Counted from the first letter of the stretch, positions 45,728-56,509 are shown. The stretch is 64,000 bases of DNA from Isoetes taiwanensis (GCA_021234155.1 JAJEKV010000267.1:312001-376000); one strand, 5' to 3'. Notes: generated by a model from the letters alone, not told the origin. Translations and numbers: made by a program.

Positions 45728-46137
45728 AACTCAAGGCCCTCTCGTTGATTGGTAATCACATCCCATTATCTCGCCAATTCTCGATCGAAAGTAGTGGTTT
45801 GTTAGGAGAGATATCGCCACGCATATTTTTGGTGGCTTTAGTATGTATTCTATGGCTGCCAAGAGTCGCATTGGCCTTGTCCCGGCGTGGATAAGGCTAC
45901 AACCAATCGACTTGGGAAGAGAGGGAGCCCCTGCATTCCTCGCCTTATGTACCGTTAGATGTCGGTCTCATAGGAGTCCAATTGGACGAAGTCAAAGTGT
46001 CCGATGACTTACATGTTTCTAAGAAAATGAAGTTGTAACCATTGTCAATTAATGCAAAGACTTGTTTGAAATCTATTCTTGTTATATCGAACATAAACTT
46101 CAGTTTCATTTTAATTTGTTTTACGCTTCTATTTTAC

Positions 46138-46321
46138 TTGCACCGTGGCCACGGTGCGAAAACCGTGTTGTCTGTGCTTACAACTAACTAATATTCGCAC
46201 CGTGGCCACGGTGCGAAAATGACTATTCCACATTCTGTGGGAAGGTCTATTTCGCACCGTCGCCACGGTGCGAGCGTTTTTGGAGTGTGCAATTTCGCAC
46301 CGTGACTACACACACTGCGAA
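46138..46321. repeat. Palindrome family D, cluster 2
   Basis: There are four copies in 185 bases. 46194-46217 is a perfect 24-bp palindrome (TTCGCACCGTGG plus complement). 46138-46161 and 46251-46273 are near-perfect, and 46292-46321 is decayed. They lie in the gap after the family-X gene. Confidence 0.9.
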
Positions 46322-46509
46322 GAGAATGCTTATCTGAATTTAGAATCTACATGTAAGGAAAATGGCCAAGAGCTTTCCAAATTGAAAATGTGGGGTAAAT
46401 AGATGGATCATATGTATCACTTATGATTACATACTTATAACTCATATAAGAGGCATAGCATATACTTAGAACTCATATAAGAGGCATAGCATACATGAAT
46501 ACAGAAGTT

Positions 46510-46850
46510 CATTCGTAATCGGGATCGTCATGAAAAGGTAGTTGAGTGATGCGATTAATCTCATAGACCTGACGCTCTGGAACCCTGCAAAGGTGGATAA
46601 CAACACGATAAAACCCTCCGGAAGAACGATTTCGACCCTCTGCTACTCCTTCGGCCGAGGGGATCAAGGGGATACCCTCCGAGAACATCTACAAAGATCA
46701 TTATATGTCATAGTGCAAGTAATGGAGTCCATATCTTCGGGACGAGGAGGCAAGGTAGACCCCCTGTAATAAGAATAACCAGGCCAAGACATAGGAAATG
46801 GATGCCTTCTTATATCGAACAAAATTATTGACATGCACTGTAGCAGCATT
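46510..46850 (-). pseudogene. Family b ORF, copy 2 (unknown)
   Basis: Minus-strand frames read IRRHPFPMSWPGYSYYRGS, then DSITCTMTYNDLCRCSRR, and near 46560-46510 VPERQVYEINRITQLP. They align with the ORF at 47484-47777 (DSITCKMNHENFKQCRER; NREHQMYMIEKITGI). The frame is broken. No known domain. Confidence 0.45.
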
Positions 46851-46973
46851 ATTGGTTATACATACGAGCATAATGTACAAAATACACATGTATATAATGC
46901 ATTATACAACATATATACCTTCCGAAAGTATTGATTTAGGGGACTCTTCTGAGTCATTGTCATCAGAGCACCC

Positions 46974-47507
46974 ATTAGGGATTTTTGAGGTTATAAAAGG
47001 TTTTCTAAGAATCTGCCGACTAAGCTATATGAACTACAAATCAGGAAAACAGAGGCGGTAATCCGGTTAAGAAAAGCTGTTATAACTAACTCATGGATCA
47101 CATTTTCTAGCATAACGTCGATAGAAAAGTCCAAATGATCTCGTTTAGTGTAATAGATAGATTCGTTGAGATCTTTCCAACCTTAGATGCTTTGCACATA
47201 TTTTAACCACTTATGATTGTCAAAACTCCAAAAATATAGTTTTTACCATTTTTTACTATCCTACGGGGCTAAAAGATATGCAAACCACCCAAGGTTGGAA
47301 AGATCTCAATGAGATCTATCTATTGCACCAAACAAGAGCTCATTTAGACTTTTCTATCAACACTTATGCTAGAAAATGTGATCCGTTGAGTTAGTTATAA
47401 CCGCTTTTGGGTGGACCGGATTACTGGTTCGTTCTCCGATTGGTAGTTCATATAGCTTAGTCGGCAGTTCTTAGAAGGCCCTTTTATAACCTCAAAAAAT
47501 CCCTAAT
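46974..47507. mobile_element. Foldback/MITE with ~230-bp arms
   Basis: ATTAGGGATTTTTGAGGTTA at 46974 is mirrored by its complement ending at 47507. The arms continue with good matching (AAGCTATATGAACTAC, GATCACATTTTCTAGCATAA, GAGATCTTTCCAACCTT) to about 47200 and 47272, leaving a ~70-base loop. The terminal part supplies the last codons and stop of the b ORF at 47484, so it was inserted in or at the end of that gene. No clear target duplication. Confidence 0.85.
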
Positions 47508-47777
47508 GCCAGTGATCTTTTCTATCATGTACATTTGATGCTCTCTATTCCATATTAGGTGGATGATAACATCGAAGGGATTAGGATAATAGCGAGGATT
47601 GAGAGCGGCAATGGTCATCCAGTCTTCCATGGGTATTTCTCGCTCGCGACACTGCTTGAAGTTTTCGTGATTCATCTTGCAGGTAATGGAATCACGTTCA
47701 GGACCAGAATGAGACCACATGGCTAGATGGAGGCCAATGTTCTTTTCGGCAATTTGATGTATATTTATACCCACCAA
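47484..47777 (-). CDS. Family b ORF, copy 1 (unknown)
   Basis: A 97-codon frame: MVGINIHQIAEKNIGLHLAM, then DSITCKMNHENFKQCRER and MEDWMTIAALNPRYYPNP, ending GIRDFLRL, where the last codons come from the foldback element. It is similar to the broken copy at 46510-46850. No domain recognised. It is divergently placed to the a-family ORF at 48054. Confidence 0.45.
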   Translation of the reverse strand: MVGINIHQIAEKNIGLHLAMWSHSGPERDSITCKMNHENFKQCREREIPMEDWMTIAALNPRYYPNPFDVIIHLIWNREHQMYMIEKITGIRDFLRL

Positions 47778-47929
47778 AATTATTGATGGTATGTACCCAC
47801 GAAAATTATTGATGGTATATACATAGAAATTATTGGATTATATACATACTTGTATGGTACTCGTATAATGGCATATATACCTGATTTCTCTTTAAATAGG
47901 CATCTATGCCTTCATTGTCTTGTTTGCTC

Positions 47930-48052
47930 CTTGCCTCTTGTCTGCTTCTTGTCTGCTTCTTTGCCTCTTTCCCCCTCTTGTCCGCCTCTTGTCTGCTCCT
48001 TGCCTCTCTGTCTGCTCCACTAATTTCTTGTCTGCTCCACTAATTTCTTAAC
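47930..48052 (+). repeat. Pyrimidine-rich leader repeats (CTTGTCTGCTCC)n
   Basis: About eight drifting 12-16 base units (TTGTCTGCTTC, TTGCCTCT, TTGTCTGCTCC) lie immediately before the ORF at 48054. A similar but different pyrimidine repeat leader precedes the related ORF at 49327. Confidence 0.75.
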
Positions 48053-48053
48053 T

Positions 48054-48651
48054 TTGCAAGAACATCCTCGCTGGGCTGATCCGGAAAGCCTGCAAGCATG
48101 CGGCAGAAATACGTGCACTTTTGATGATTTTTTTTGCAACTTTTGGGAGCATCGATGGCGTCACGGTCCAACCACAGAGCTTGCAAGGCAGCTGAGCAAC
48201 TTCATTATTGATCGCTATACTCGTCATCTCCCTCCATTGGAGGAGATCAATTCGAGTCAGGCAAAGTTACCTCTAAGTGCTTTGGGACTTCTCGAACCCC
48301 CCTCAGATTTAGAAGATAGGCTAGAACAGTTGAAGGACATGCTTTTCCATGGTTTCATGGCCTACTCTCTGGATCGATGTCATAGCCTCTGGTCATTCCT
48401 ACTAGTGAGAAGAATAGGGTTTATATCCTCATTGAACTTTACAACTTCCATTACAAATCTTTTGTGGATATTGGTAAGCTCCTATTCCGTTCCCTTGACT
48501 TCAACATCCCGTGTGGTTCTTGCCTAGATTCCCCACCGGGATACAATTCCTTGGGATACACGTGACCTATGGCTACATAGCACACAAAGACATAATAGGT
48601 ACATATCACGGTGAAAATACTCCATTGGAATATGTGTATAAACTGGTATAA
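48054..48651 (+). pseudogene. Family a ORF, copy 1 (unknown)
   Basis: The start MQEHPRWADPESLQACGRN is followed by HGPTTELARQLSNFIIDRY, PLEEINSSQ, LGLLEPPSDLEDRLEQLKDM and GFMAYSLDR. After a frameshift near 48400 come NRVYILIELYNFHYKSFVDI and GKLLFR, then PRFPTGIQFLGIHVTYGYIA up to a stop at 48649-48651. Every block aligns with the ORF at 49327. No known domain recognised. It is soluble by composition, with helical segments predicted by eye. Conservation of two diverged copies implies past selection. Confidence 0.55.
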
Positions 48652-48860
48652 AGATTTTCATAGAATTAAGTATATAAGCAAGTGATTTTCGTGTAATTAA
48701 GTAACATCTTCGTGTAATTAAGTGATTTTCGTGTAATTAAGTAATTAAGTAATATCTTCTACCATTTTCCTTGTATTTTTTCATGTGATTGTTCTATTTG
48801 TGGTCATATTCGCAATCAGAGGTCTTGAAATAAATCGATTACAAATTATTAAAGAGCCTA

Positions 48861-48886
48861 TTTCGCACCGTGGCTACGGTGCGAAA
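48861..48886. repeat. Palindrome family D, single copy
   Basis: TTTCGCACCGTGG plus a complement with one mismatch, between the two a-family ORFs. Confidence 0.85.
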
Positions 48887-49079
48887 GATCCCGTTTTGTT
48901 ACCACCACCGAATGGTATAATACTTCAGCATTATTGGTATTATTCTTCATCATTCTTGGTATTATACTTCAACAGTATTAGTATTATACTTCAACATTAT
49001 TGGATTCGTAGCTATAAATTCTTTCAGCTTGCTTTCACTTCTCACCTTTGTTCAACGTTTTCACCTTGCTTTCACTTCT

Positions 49080-49326
49080 TGGTCTTTGGTCTTCCTTGTT
49101 CCTTGCTACTTGATCTTGATGTTTGTTCTTCGCTACTTCATGTTCCTTGCTCTTGATCTTGCTACTTGATCTTGTTCCTTGCTTTCTTGCTCCATGATCT
49201 TCCTTCTTTTTTTATCTTCTTGCTCCTTGATCGTCCTTGATCCTTGCTTCTTGCTACTTGATCTTGATGCTCCTTGCTACTTAATCTTCGTGCTCCTTGT
49301 TCTTTGCTACTTGATCTTCGTGCTCT
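49080..49326 (+). repeat. Pyrimidine-rich leader repeats (TTGCTACTTGATCTTG)n
   Basis: More than ten drifting units of CTTGCTACTTGATCTTG / CTTGCTCCTTGATC fill the space before the ATG at 49327. They are probably transcribed leader sequence. Confidence 0.8.
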
Positions 49327-49812
49327 TTGCAAATGATTGGACCGAATCCTCCCTGGGCCACTCCAGAAGGCCTGCAAGCATGCCCCAGACATTCTGTGTG
49401 GCCTGAAACTGATAAGCTATTTGACCACTTCTTGGAGTGGAGGTTGCACCACAGTCCCACCAAGGAGCTTGCAATGGAGTTGATCAATTTCATTCTGGAG
49501 CGATTTGATTGTGGTCATGAGCCACTGATGGAAATCAATCCATCTGAATGTTATAGGAGGCTTGCAATGAGGGGAATTCTTGAACCCCCTCCTTATCTGG
49601 ACGAGATGCTACAGCAGTTGAGGCCTCTTCTTCGTGCTGGTTATTTAGCGCACTCTCTGGATCAATACATATCAGAGTTTATTCATGAAATTTGTAAGGG
49701 ACAGATGTATGGCCTTATTAGGGCGTACTACAACGAGTACAATGGTTTTGTGGAGTTGGGTCCGCTCTTCTTCCGTGAGTATCATCATGTGGAATTACTT
49801 TTTCTAATGTAG
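49327..49812 (+). CDS. Family a ORF, copy 2 (unknown)
   Basis: A 161-codon frame with no internal stop: PPWATPEGLQACPRHSVW, LFDHFLEWRLHHSPTKELAM, ELINFILERF, PLMEINPSECYRRLA, RGILEPPPYLDEMLQQL, GYLAHSLDQYISEF, MYGLIRAYYNEYNGFVELG and PLFFREYHHV. It is a diverged paralogue of 48054-48651. The conserved IPYGGKNHFGIRVSS block lies just downstream in another frame (about 49811-49860), so the true gene is probably spliced or shifted at its end. No known family recognised. Confidence 0.55.
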   Translation: MQMIGPNPPWATPEGLQACPRHSVWPETDKLFDHFLEWRLHHSPTKELAMELINFILERFDCGHEPLMEINPSECYRRLAMRGILEPPPYLDEMLQQLRPLLRAGYLAHSLDQYISEFIHEICKGQMYGLIRAYYNEYNGFVELGPLFFREYHHVELLFLM

Positions 49813-50054
49813 GTATCCCATATGGTGGGAAGAATCATTTTGGGATACGCGTGAGCTCGGTTTTCAGGTTTGTGAACTGCGTGGGTTACCCCTCGCAGGG
49901 GAAGGGGAAGGGGTTAGAAACCTAGGGGAAGGTTACTTGGACATACTGCCGTTACTTGCCGTTCTCTAAATGTTCTCTAATATGTTAATATATTCTCTAA
50001 CATGTTAATATGCTCACTTTGATCTTGTGGTTCACCTTCTATGGAATAATTCAA

Positions 50055-50170
50055 TTTCGCACTACGCGTAAATTGCCGGCCTCACACAACGGAATTAGAG
50101 GAATTTCGCACGGGCCACGGCGAAAATACCTGCCCTCACAAAGTAATTTATACCCATTTCGCACGTGGCA
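50055..50170. repeat. Palindrome family D, cluster 3 (decayed)
   Basis: Three broken copies lie near 50055, 50102-50126 and 50157, recognisable by TTTCGCAC and GGCCACGG. Confidence 0.6.
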
Positions 50171-51813
50171 GCATTGCATTGTAAGTATACATAGAGAATA
50201 GATACAATCAAAATACTTAGCAAGCAAACAAAATATACAACAAAGATCGTTTCATTAATATAAAACACTTTACATGCCTCGAAGTAATTTGTCAAGGCAA
50301 TATCCTGCCTCATTATTGTCACTCTCTTGGAATGCACGGCACATTTCACACGGTCAAGAAGAACGACCATGTGATTCTCGTGACCTCGTCGCGAGCATCA
50401 ATGACATCTCGGTGAATCGAGTCACCTCTTACGGCATTGGAAAAGCGTAACCAGCAAATGATTACCTTGCACCATCCCTCTTCATCTTATCAGATATCTC
50501 TCACGAACCACCTCCTTACATATTCTAGCCATTGTGAGCTTGGGAAGCACCCACTCCACGTGGTTCTCGGAAGTGCCGGATTCAGCGCATCCATCTTAAC
50601 TTTGGATTAAGCGGCTGGCCCTTCTTATTCAACTTAGAGGGCCTTTGAGAGACTTGTTTCTTACGCGGTTTTGCTTAGGCTTAGTCTTCCTTTTCGTCCT
50701 TTGGATTCGGCGACTACGGGCTCCTCAACAGGAAACCACTCGCATCCGGTACTACGGTTTGTGCACCAAATCCGCAGTGCACCATTTTGCCTCTTGTAGA
50801 ACGATATTTTCTTGATTTGGTACATCGCGGGGACACGGATAGGGGCACCCTCGTACATAACATTCGGGGTTCAAAAACTGCTGAACAGCAATAGGAACGT
50901 TCGGCGGGTACATCCTCATTCGAACAACAACAGGAACATTACGGATATGCACATCGATAGTCATCCTCATGGGGCTTAGCATTCTCATTGTCGGCTCCAA
51001 GCAAGTCCGGACCCGGGTTTATCTCCACCAATCCAACTTTTCGGCACTCTGAGGAAGTCAGGTTATGTAATCTATCTCATTAGCCAATCATGAGAATGTG
51101 TTAGGAGTTGGCGTCAAAGAAGCCATCAACACGGCCACCACGAAAGGAATGGAGTGCCTCAAGCAAGTTGTCGACTCCATCGAAGGAACAGACAACTTGC
51201 GGTTATGCGGTGCAACTACCACATCGGCGTAATCGGCGATGCAATCATCGAACACGGGAACTCCATGGCATACCGCCGCGAAGGTTCCTTCTCGACTAAA
51301 TGGCCGAAGAGAACAGGTAAACACGCCTTGGCTCGGAAGGTATGTCTCTAAAAAATCTCCTGCGTCATTGGCAACATTCTCAACTACAAAGGCCTGGACC
51401 GCTTGATGGATGTTTTACGGCTCCAGGAAGGCGGTGCTCTGTTCTAGTTGTTAGAAGCACCGACATAGTTAGTGGCGCTTGGCCCATTTGTCTTCACCAT
51501 GATGTGTGCGCCCGGGGCGGCGCCTTCTCTTTGTTCTTTGGTTGTTGGGATTGTTAGATCCGGCATTACCGCTAATACGTGCCATTGTCTCTGAACTGTA
51601 ATGCAACAAATGAGTGGACAAGATTGATAAATATGCAATGTAATGACTTACAACTAATATCAAAAGCGGCACAACATCGATAACAAAGATAATTATATAA
51701 AGAGTACCGTTGCTACAGGTGTGAAAAGCGGCAAAAGATAGCCACGAAACCAAATGCCGCACCGCGGGGCACCGGGCGAATAGCGATTAATCTATAAGTA
51801 ATTCCCAACTTCA
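50171..51813. other. Mixed non-coding and broken frames
   Basis: Minus-strand frames at 50661-51000 (for example YQIKKISFYKRQNGALRIWC and a Cys-rich RGCPYPCPRD) look protein-like but are short and overlap. No family could be assigned. Confidence 0.35.
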
Positions 51814-51893
51814 TTCGCACCGTGGCCATGGTGCGAACACTTGTCATTCATCAATTGAATACCAACTAAGTTCGCACCGTGCCCACGCTGCCA
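51814..51893. repeat. Palindrome family D, cluster 4
   Basis: 51814-51837 is near-perfect; 51871-51893 has a mutated right arm. These are the last D copies before the transposase-like region. Confidence 0.8.
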
Positions 51894-52139
51894 ACCTAAC
51901 ATATTTGAAACATTATAGTTGCACATCATGGTCAATAGTTATACATTAATATGAATTTATTCATACAATTGATTCCCCAGTATATCTTCTACCCCGCTCG
52001 ATCCTTGTGGATCGCCACCGGCTTAACTTGTTCTGCTGCACTAGGCGACACCATATCACATTTCTTTTTTCCTGCTCAACTTTTCTCCTCAATATTCTAG
52101 CCAACGTCGTGTCTTGTTTAGCTTTATCTTTTTTTCTCT

Positions 52140-55100
52140 AGCTTGCGAGATAATCCTTCTATAGAACCATTGGCACATCTGTTGCAATGAGTTACCACCA
52201 CGAACCTCGATGTTGTGTGAACCTGAAAAAAGCATTCTTGGCTTGCTTATGTGACTTCTCCATTCCTGCGTATTCCATATTCCCAAGCTCCCTACTCTTT
52301 GGCAAACCACAAGCCATGGGCGTGAAGTATATGAATGTAATGTGTGACATTGCATTCTCCCCATCTTGTATAAAGCGACTTCGTGAATTGATTCTTTGCT
52401 ACTTTGAATTCATCTAACTTTCCACCCACCATTTTTCTTCTCGCCATCAAAGTTGCAGATTTGCTCATATTACGCCGCGCTTTAATTTTCTTTAGTTTTG
52501 CCCTCCCCGTGAAGTACGGTCATCTTACGCTACCAAAGAAGTCCTTATACCCCTCCCACTTTCCGGTTGGCAATGATCCATTCTTACGTAATTTAGTACA
52601 AGGCAGAAATCTTTTTCGCTTTCACCCCACCCATAGATGGTTTACAAGGGACCTTGCCTCCCTTCTTAGGATCTTGCAAGATTTTATAGTCACCACCATG
52701 AAGACCAAGATCGGAAAGCACGTTCTCAACATCTTTCATACACTTTTCTCGCTGATTGTGGAGACTTATTCCAAGCAAAAGAATGCTCATGTACACCATC
52801 TTATCCACTATTAAGTAGAAAGGCATGGAGAGTGCAAATATGTACTCTCTTCACGAGGAATTGCAAGTCACGGGGATCAAAGTTTTGTCCTCCTTCTCCG
52901 CGTTGGTTCAGCATCACGGTCACATTCGAGTACTCATTCCCTTCCTCTTATCATCTACCTAGCATACAAAAGCGGTAAGGACATGCGTGGGTAGTCTTAC
53001 CAGAACCATGTTTCATGTTATACATGCACTTGATGGTCTTTAGATCAGTGACCAAATGCCATTCAACCTCGTAATCTCCGTGGCCGGGAACACGAAGCTT
53101 CTCTCCGACTCCATGAGCAATAATAGTAGGAATAGGTGTCTGCTGAAAGACCCAATGAAGAACACCATGATTTTCTTCGGTGCTTGAAATATCCCTATCC
53201 ACCAAATATGGTCCTCCGATTGAGCGAGAGAACTTCCCTTCCTCATTATCGAATTTGACAACGCATACTGTTCATTAATGTCAAAGAAACCCTCTCATAC
53301 TTTTCACCTTTGATGGGTTCCATCTCATCCAACTTTATAGCAATTTGGAGTTTCCCTGCACATTCTTCCACTTTCATATCATAGAAGCGAACTAACAGAA
53401 GAAGCATTTTAGAGAGATCCATCCAACAATTATTCTTCTCATTAACACTAGAGTTGTCCCTTGATGAACCCAAATGGGTTCATTCGTACACTTTTTTTGA
53501 AATTCTATTATGGCTCCGAGATAAAGAATTTGTCTACATACTCACAATATGTTGTCCTCCATGAGTGTACATATAAGGAAAAATTTATGAAAAATATAGA
53601 AAGCTTCTATTACCAAACATAATGTGGAGCCAAATGCAAAGGGGTCAAGTTTATTCTCAAAGTCTTTAACATTTCTCATATTATTTTGCAAATATGATTT
53701 TTTCTAGGAATTCTAATTCTTCCATCTTGTAATTCATGATATGAGAAATCTATCACAAGAAGAATTAGAAAAATCTATGGTAGAATTTTCGAGAAATAAT
53801 TCCTTAAAGTTTGAAGTTCAAAAGCTCTTTATAGACCCAGTTAGGTCCTCCGAGGGTCAAAATTTTGAAAATTCATAGTACTACTCCACTTTTTGAAAAA
53901 ATGAAATCCATTTAGCAAGACGTGTAGTACTTAGTATCTATTTCCATTAAAAATAATAATTCCTTCATATTCTTATTCTATTTCAAATGTCATGGATATA
54001 AAATGGTGCCTGGATGTACGTTTTTTGAAATTCCTTAGGGACCTGACTGGGTCTCTCAAGGATTGAAACTATGATTTGCTCATTGATACATCAAATTTTT
54101 ATGAAATCGCATGAAATTTGACAAATGAGTAGCATTTATAGGCTACGTTCATAGAAAATTAATGTCATCTTGAAATTTGTATTATATGTTGAGTGTCATG
54201 AGATTATATCATATCATCGAAACCATTGAATTGAGTGTATTTCAAGATGTGATTGTGCCAAACTTGTGAAGAATTTTATTTTGCCATTGAATATGGTGGT
54301 ACAAGTTCGAATTAATCTTACAATTCAGGTGTTCACATTTACAATCTCATAAGTATCACGAAGAACTAGTCCCTAATATGGAGAAGGGATTGAGGGACCC
54401 ATACGGGTTGATGAACCCAAACAGTCCCCGAGACAACTCTAGTGTTAAGAACAAATAGATCATTTCGGAGCCACCCTTCTTCTTACTTTTCCCCTGATTA
54501 GTGATCCCAAGTGCACGGATGTGGTGATCGGTACATCTCTCCCAAATGTTAGGTGTACTTTTGCATTCCTCTTTGTTCCGCTTTGCTCGACATAACCGAA
54601 GTCTTGGCAAGTATGGTCTTCGTAATACCCATTTGCTTGATACCATCCCGCAAACATCTAAAGAGAGCAATGTAAGCTTGTCAATCGATACCCACATTGT
54701 CACATAATTCTTGCATGTTATCAGCACTTTGACTCTTTCCCAATTCAAGTAAGCACTTTTCAAAGAGCGACTTTTCTCAAATGGTTAGCTCGGGAAGCTT
54801 CAACATATCTATAACATCATCTTTAGTTACAAGCTTTTTCAACAAACTAGCCATATTACAAGGTTTTCTCTTCTTCTTTTCAGCCATAGTAGGATCCACC
54901 AGATTTTTAATAGCGTGGATTCTTCTTGAGAGCCCCCACCACTAGGGGCAAGTATATTTAGGGCCTTCGGTTCTTTTTCCTCTCCCTCATGCCCAAGTGG
55001 TGTCATTTTGATCTTTTTAACTTCCTCTCCGGTTTGTCATTGTCCTCGGAGCATCTCTTCAATCCTTGTTTAAGTGACTCCACCTCCATAAGCAACCTTT

Positions 55101-55540
55101 GATTGGAAGCTTGCGGTTCTTACGTATTCTTAGACTGTTGGTTAAGAAATAGTTACTTGTTGGAGGTAATTACAATGTGCTACCATATTGCAATGCACTA
55201 CACACAATTGATTGTACATTGTTCTCAAATGCACATCGGAATTACTTGAAATATTATTGCAATAGCCAAGCGGACCTTGATTACCCTTACAGCAAAATGA
55301 ATAAGCCCCGATGGAGAATGAAATTCGGGATGTCTTACGGTGATCGGATCGATGGGATCTGATTCCCCACGCGCCCGAGAGATCAATATTCATTGCACCG
55401 AAGCTTCGAAGAGCATTCTCATCTAATTGTTCCTTCCAATTATATTGATTTTTGTAGGGCAAGCGGTTCTTGGGCACCTCCTCCCCGGAATTGGCCTTTC
55501 GGTTTACGTATTCAAAAAGAATTACTCTCATTGTCATTGG
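52140..55540 (-). pseudogene. Large transposase-like gene, multiply broken
   Basis: Minus-strand pieces follow one another in different frames. They are an N-terminal part (55537-55142); a block with CQDFGYVEQSG (54657-54460); then, beyond a 1.0-kb insertion, KMLLLLVRFYDMKVEECAGK (53470-53300); SSTEENHGVLHWVFQQTPIP and VTDLKTIKCMYNMKHGSG followed by THACPY (53200-52950); CMKDVENVLSDLGLHGGDYK (about 52740); and GMEKSHKQAKNAFFRFTQHR near 52250. The D-L-K ... H-x-C-P pattern and the late E-K-x-H-K ... R-x-T block resemble conserved parts of large eukaryotic cut-and-paste transposases. The superfamily was not determined, and the identification is tentative. Confidence 0.45.
53445..54445. mobile_element. 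TIR element 'E' (1,001 bp) in the transposase-like gene
   Basis: The ends are inverted repeats starting ACACTAGAGTTGTC, flanked by TA on both sides (53443-53444 and 54446-54447). The coding-like frames on either side become continuous in phase if it and one TA are taken out. The interior is AT-rich with no ORF and holds palindromes of GACCC/GGGTC type: 53466-53481 GAACCCAAATGGGTTC, and others near 53838, 54041 and 54395-54430. A TA duplication suggests a Tc1/mariner-like MITE, but the TIR is not one I recognise. Confidence 0.8.
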
Positions 55541-55846
55541 CCGAAATTAATAGAACAAGTTACCTCGCCATAGATCGAATTGAGTCGCGTGATCGCTTTC
55601 GAGAGCTCCACGGTCCGGTGACCAAATTGATGCAATTCTTAAGCCAAAATACTGAAGGAAAACTAGAGAATTCCTTCGATTTGGGCGAGGATTGACATCA
55701 AAACTAAATTCGAAATGCCCTCCAAAGCTTTGGCCCAATTGAGGCATTCTTGAGGTGTCTTTCGAAGCTACTCCTTGTAGCTTCAGTTGGTGGGAAGGTG
55801 GGGGGAGGAGGGATTTAGGCGTAATGAGTAAAACAACAAGTAATAA

Positions 55847-56509
55847 TGACGTTTACTGTGTTCGGTTGCTCCGGGGCTGAGGTTCGGTTAAGGTTCGTGG
55901 GGGCTTTTTGCCCATACCTGCAGGTTCGGGTACCAACTAAAATCCAAATTTGGGAATGGCTTACAAGGGCGTTAATAGACTCCACCAAACCTCTAATGAC
56001 AGATCCTAAGAAGGTCAAGCCGACACGGGAGTCATACGTACTCAAGCATGAGCAGGAGTACAAGAAGAAGCTGAGGGAGTACAAGGAGTATATGAAGATG
56101 TACGAGACGTACTCAAAGTATTACGAAGCAAATAAGATGACATACGTAGAAGGAGGAAGGCCAACAAGAGAGAACACCTTGAAGCCGCCCCCAAAGAGAC
56201 CCGTACCATCAAAGAAGCCGATGAAGAGGAAGCCAAATTCATACTTTGCAAAGGCTGCACTTCCAGATAAGCTACGGACTTCAGATTCCAAGAGCTACAT
56301 TTGCCAGATTAACCAGTGAGATCTTGCAGGAATTTGACAAGGAGAAGCGAGTGACAGATGATATGTTGCTTGCATTGCAGGAGGCAACCGAGCAGAAGCT
56401 GGTACAACATTTTGAAGACTCCATAGCATGTGCTCTCCATGCGAAAAGAGTCACGTGCATGCCCAGGGATATGAAGCTGGCCAGATTCATAAAGAAAGAA
56501 GATTGCTAA
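55847..56509 (+). pseudogene. Divergent histone H3-fold ORF
   Basis: The C-terminal 75 codons (about 56279-56509) align without gaps to the histone H3 fold. FARLTSEILQEF stands for the FQRLVREIAQDF helix. LLALQEATEQKLVQHFED matches MALQEASEAYLVGLFED. CALHAKRVTCMPRDMKLARF matches [20 protein letters not shown]. Loop 1 is the same length as in canonical H3, so it lacks the longer loop of CENH3. Upstream in another frame is a Lys/Glu/Tyr-rich segment (EYKKKLREYKEYMKMYETYS) and a Pro/Lys-rich linker instead of a normal H3 tail. A frameshift near 56270, or an unseen intron, separates the two parts. The hAT element begins nine bases after the stop codon. Confidence 0.65.

Noticed and set aside
53445-54445. 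CACTA (En/Spm) element, because of the CACTA string near the ends
   Set aside because: The 3-bp duplication expected for CACTA does not fit; TA flanks the ends when they start at ACACTAG.
55847-56509. CENH3
   Set aside because: Loop 1 has canonical H3 length and centromere-specific features are not visible, so no basis for that name.
44200-56509. Endogenous giant-virus block (histone-like gene, clustered ORFs, intergenic hairpins)
   Set aside because: No capsid, packaging ATPase or viral polymerase was seen, and the family-X gene has a spliceosomal intron; element or host origin fits better.
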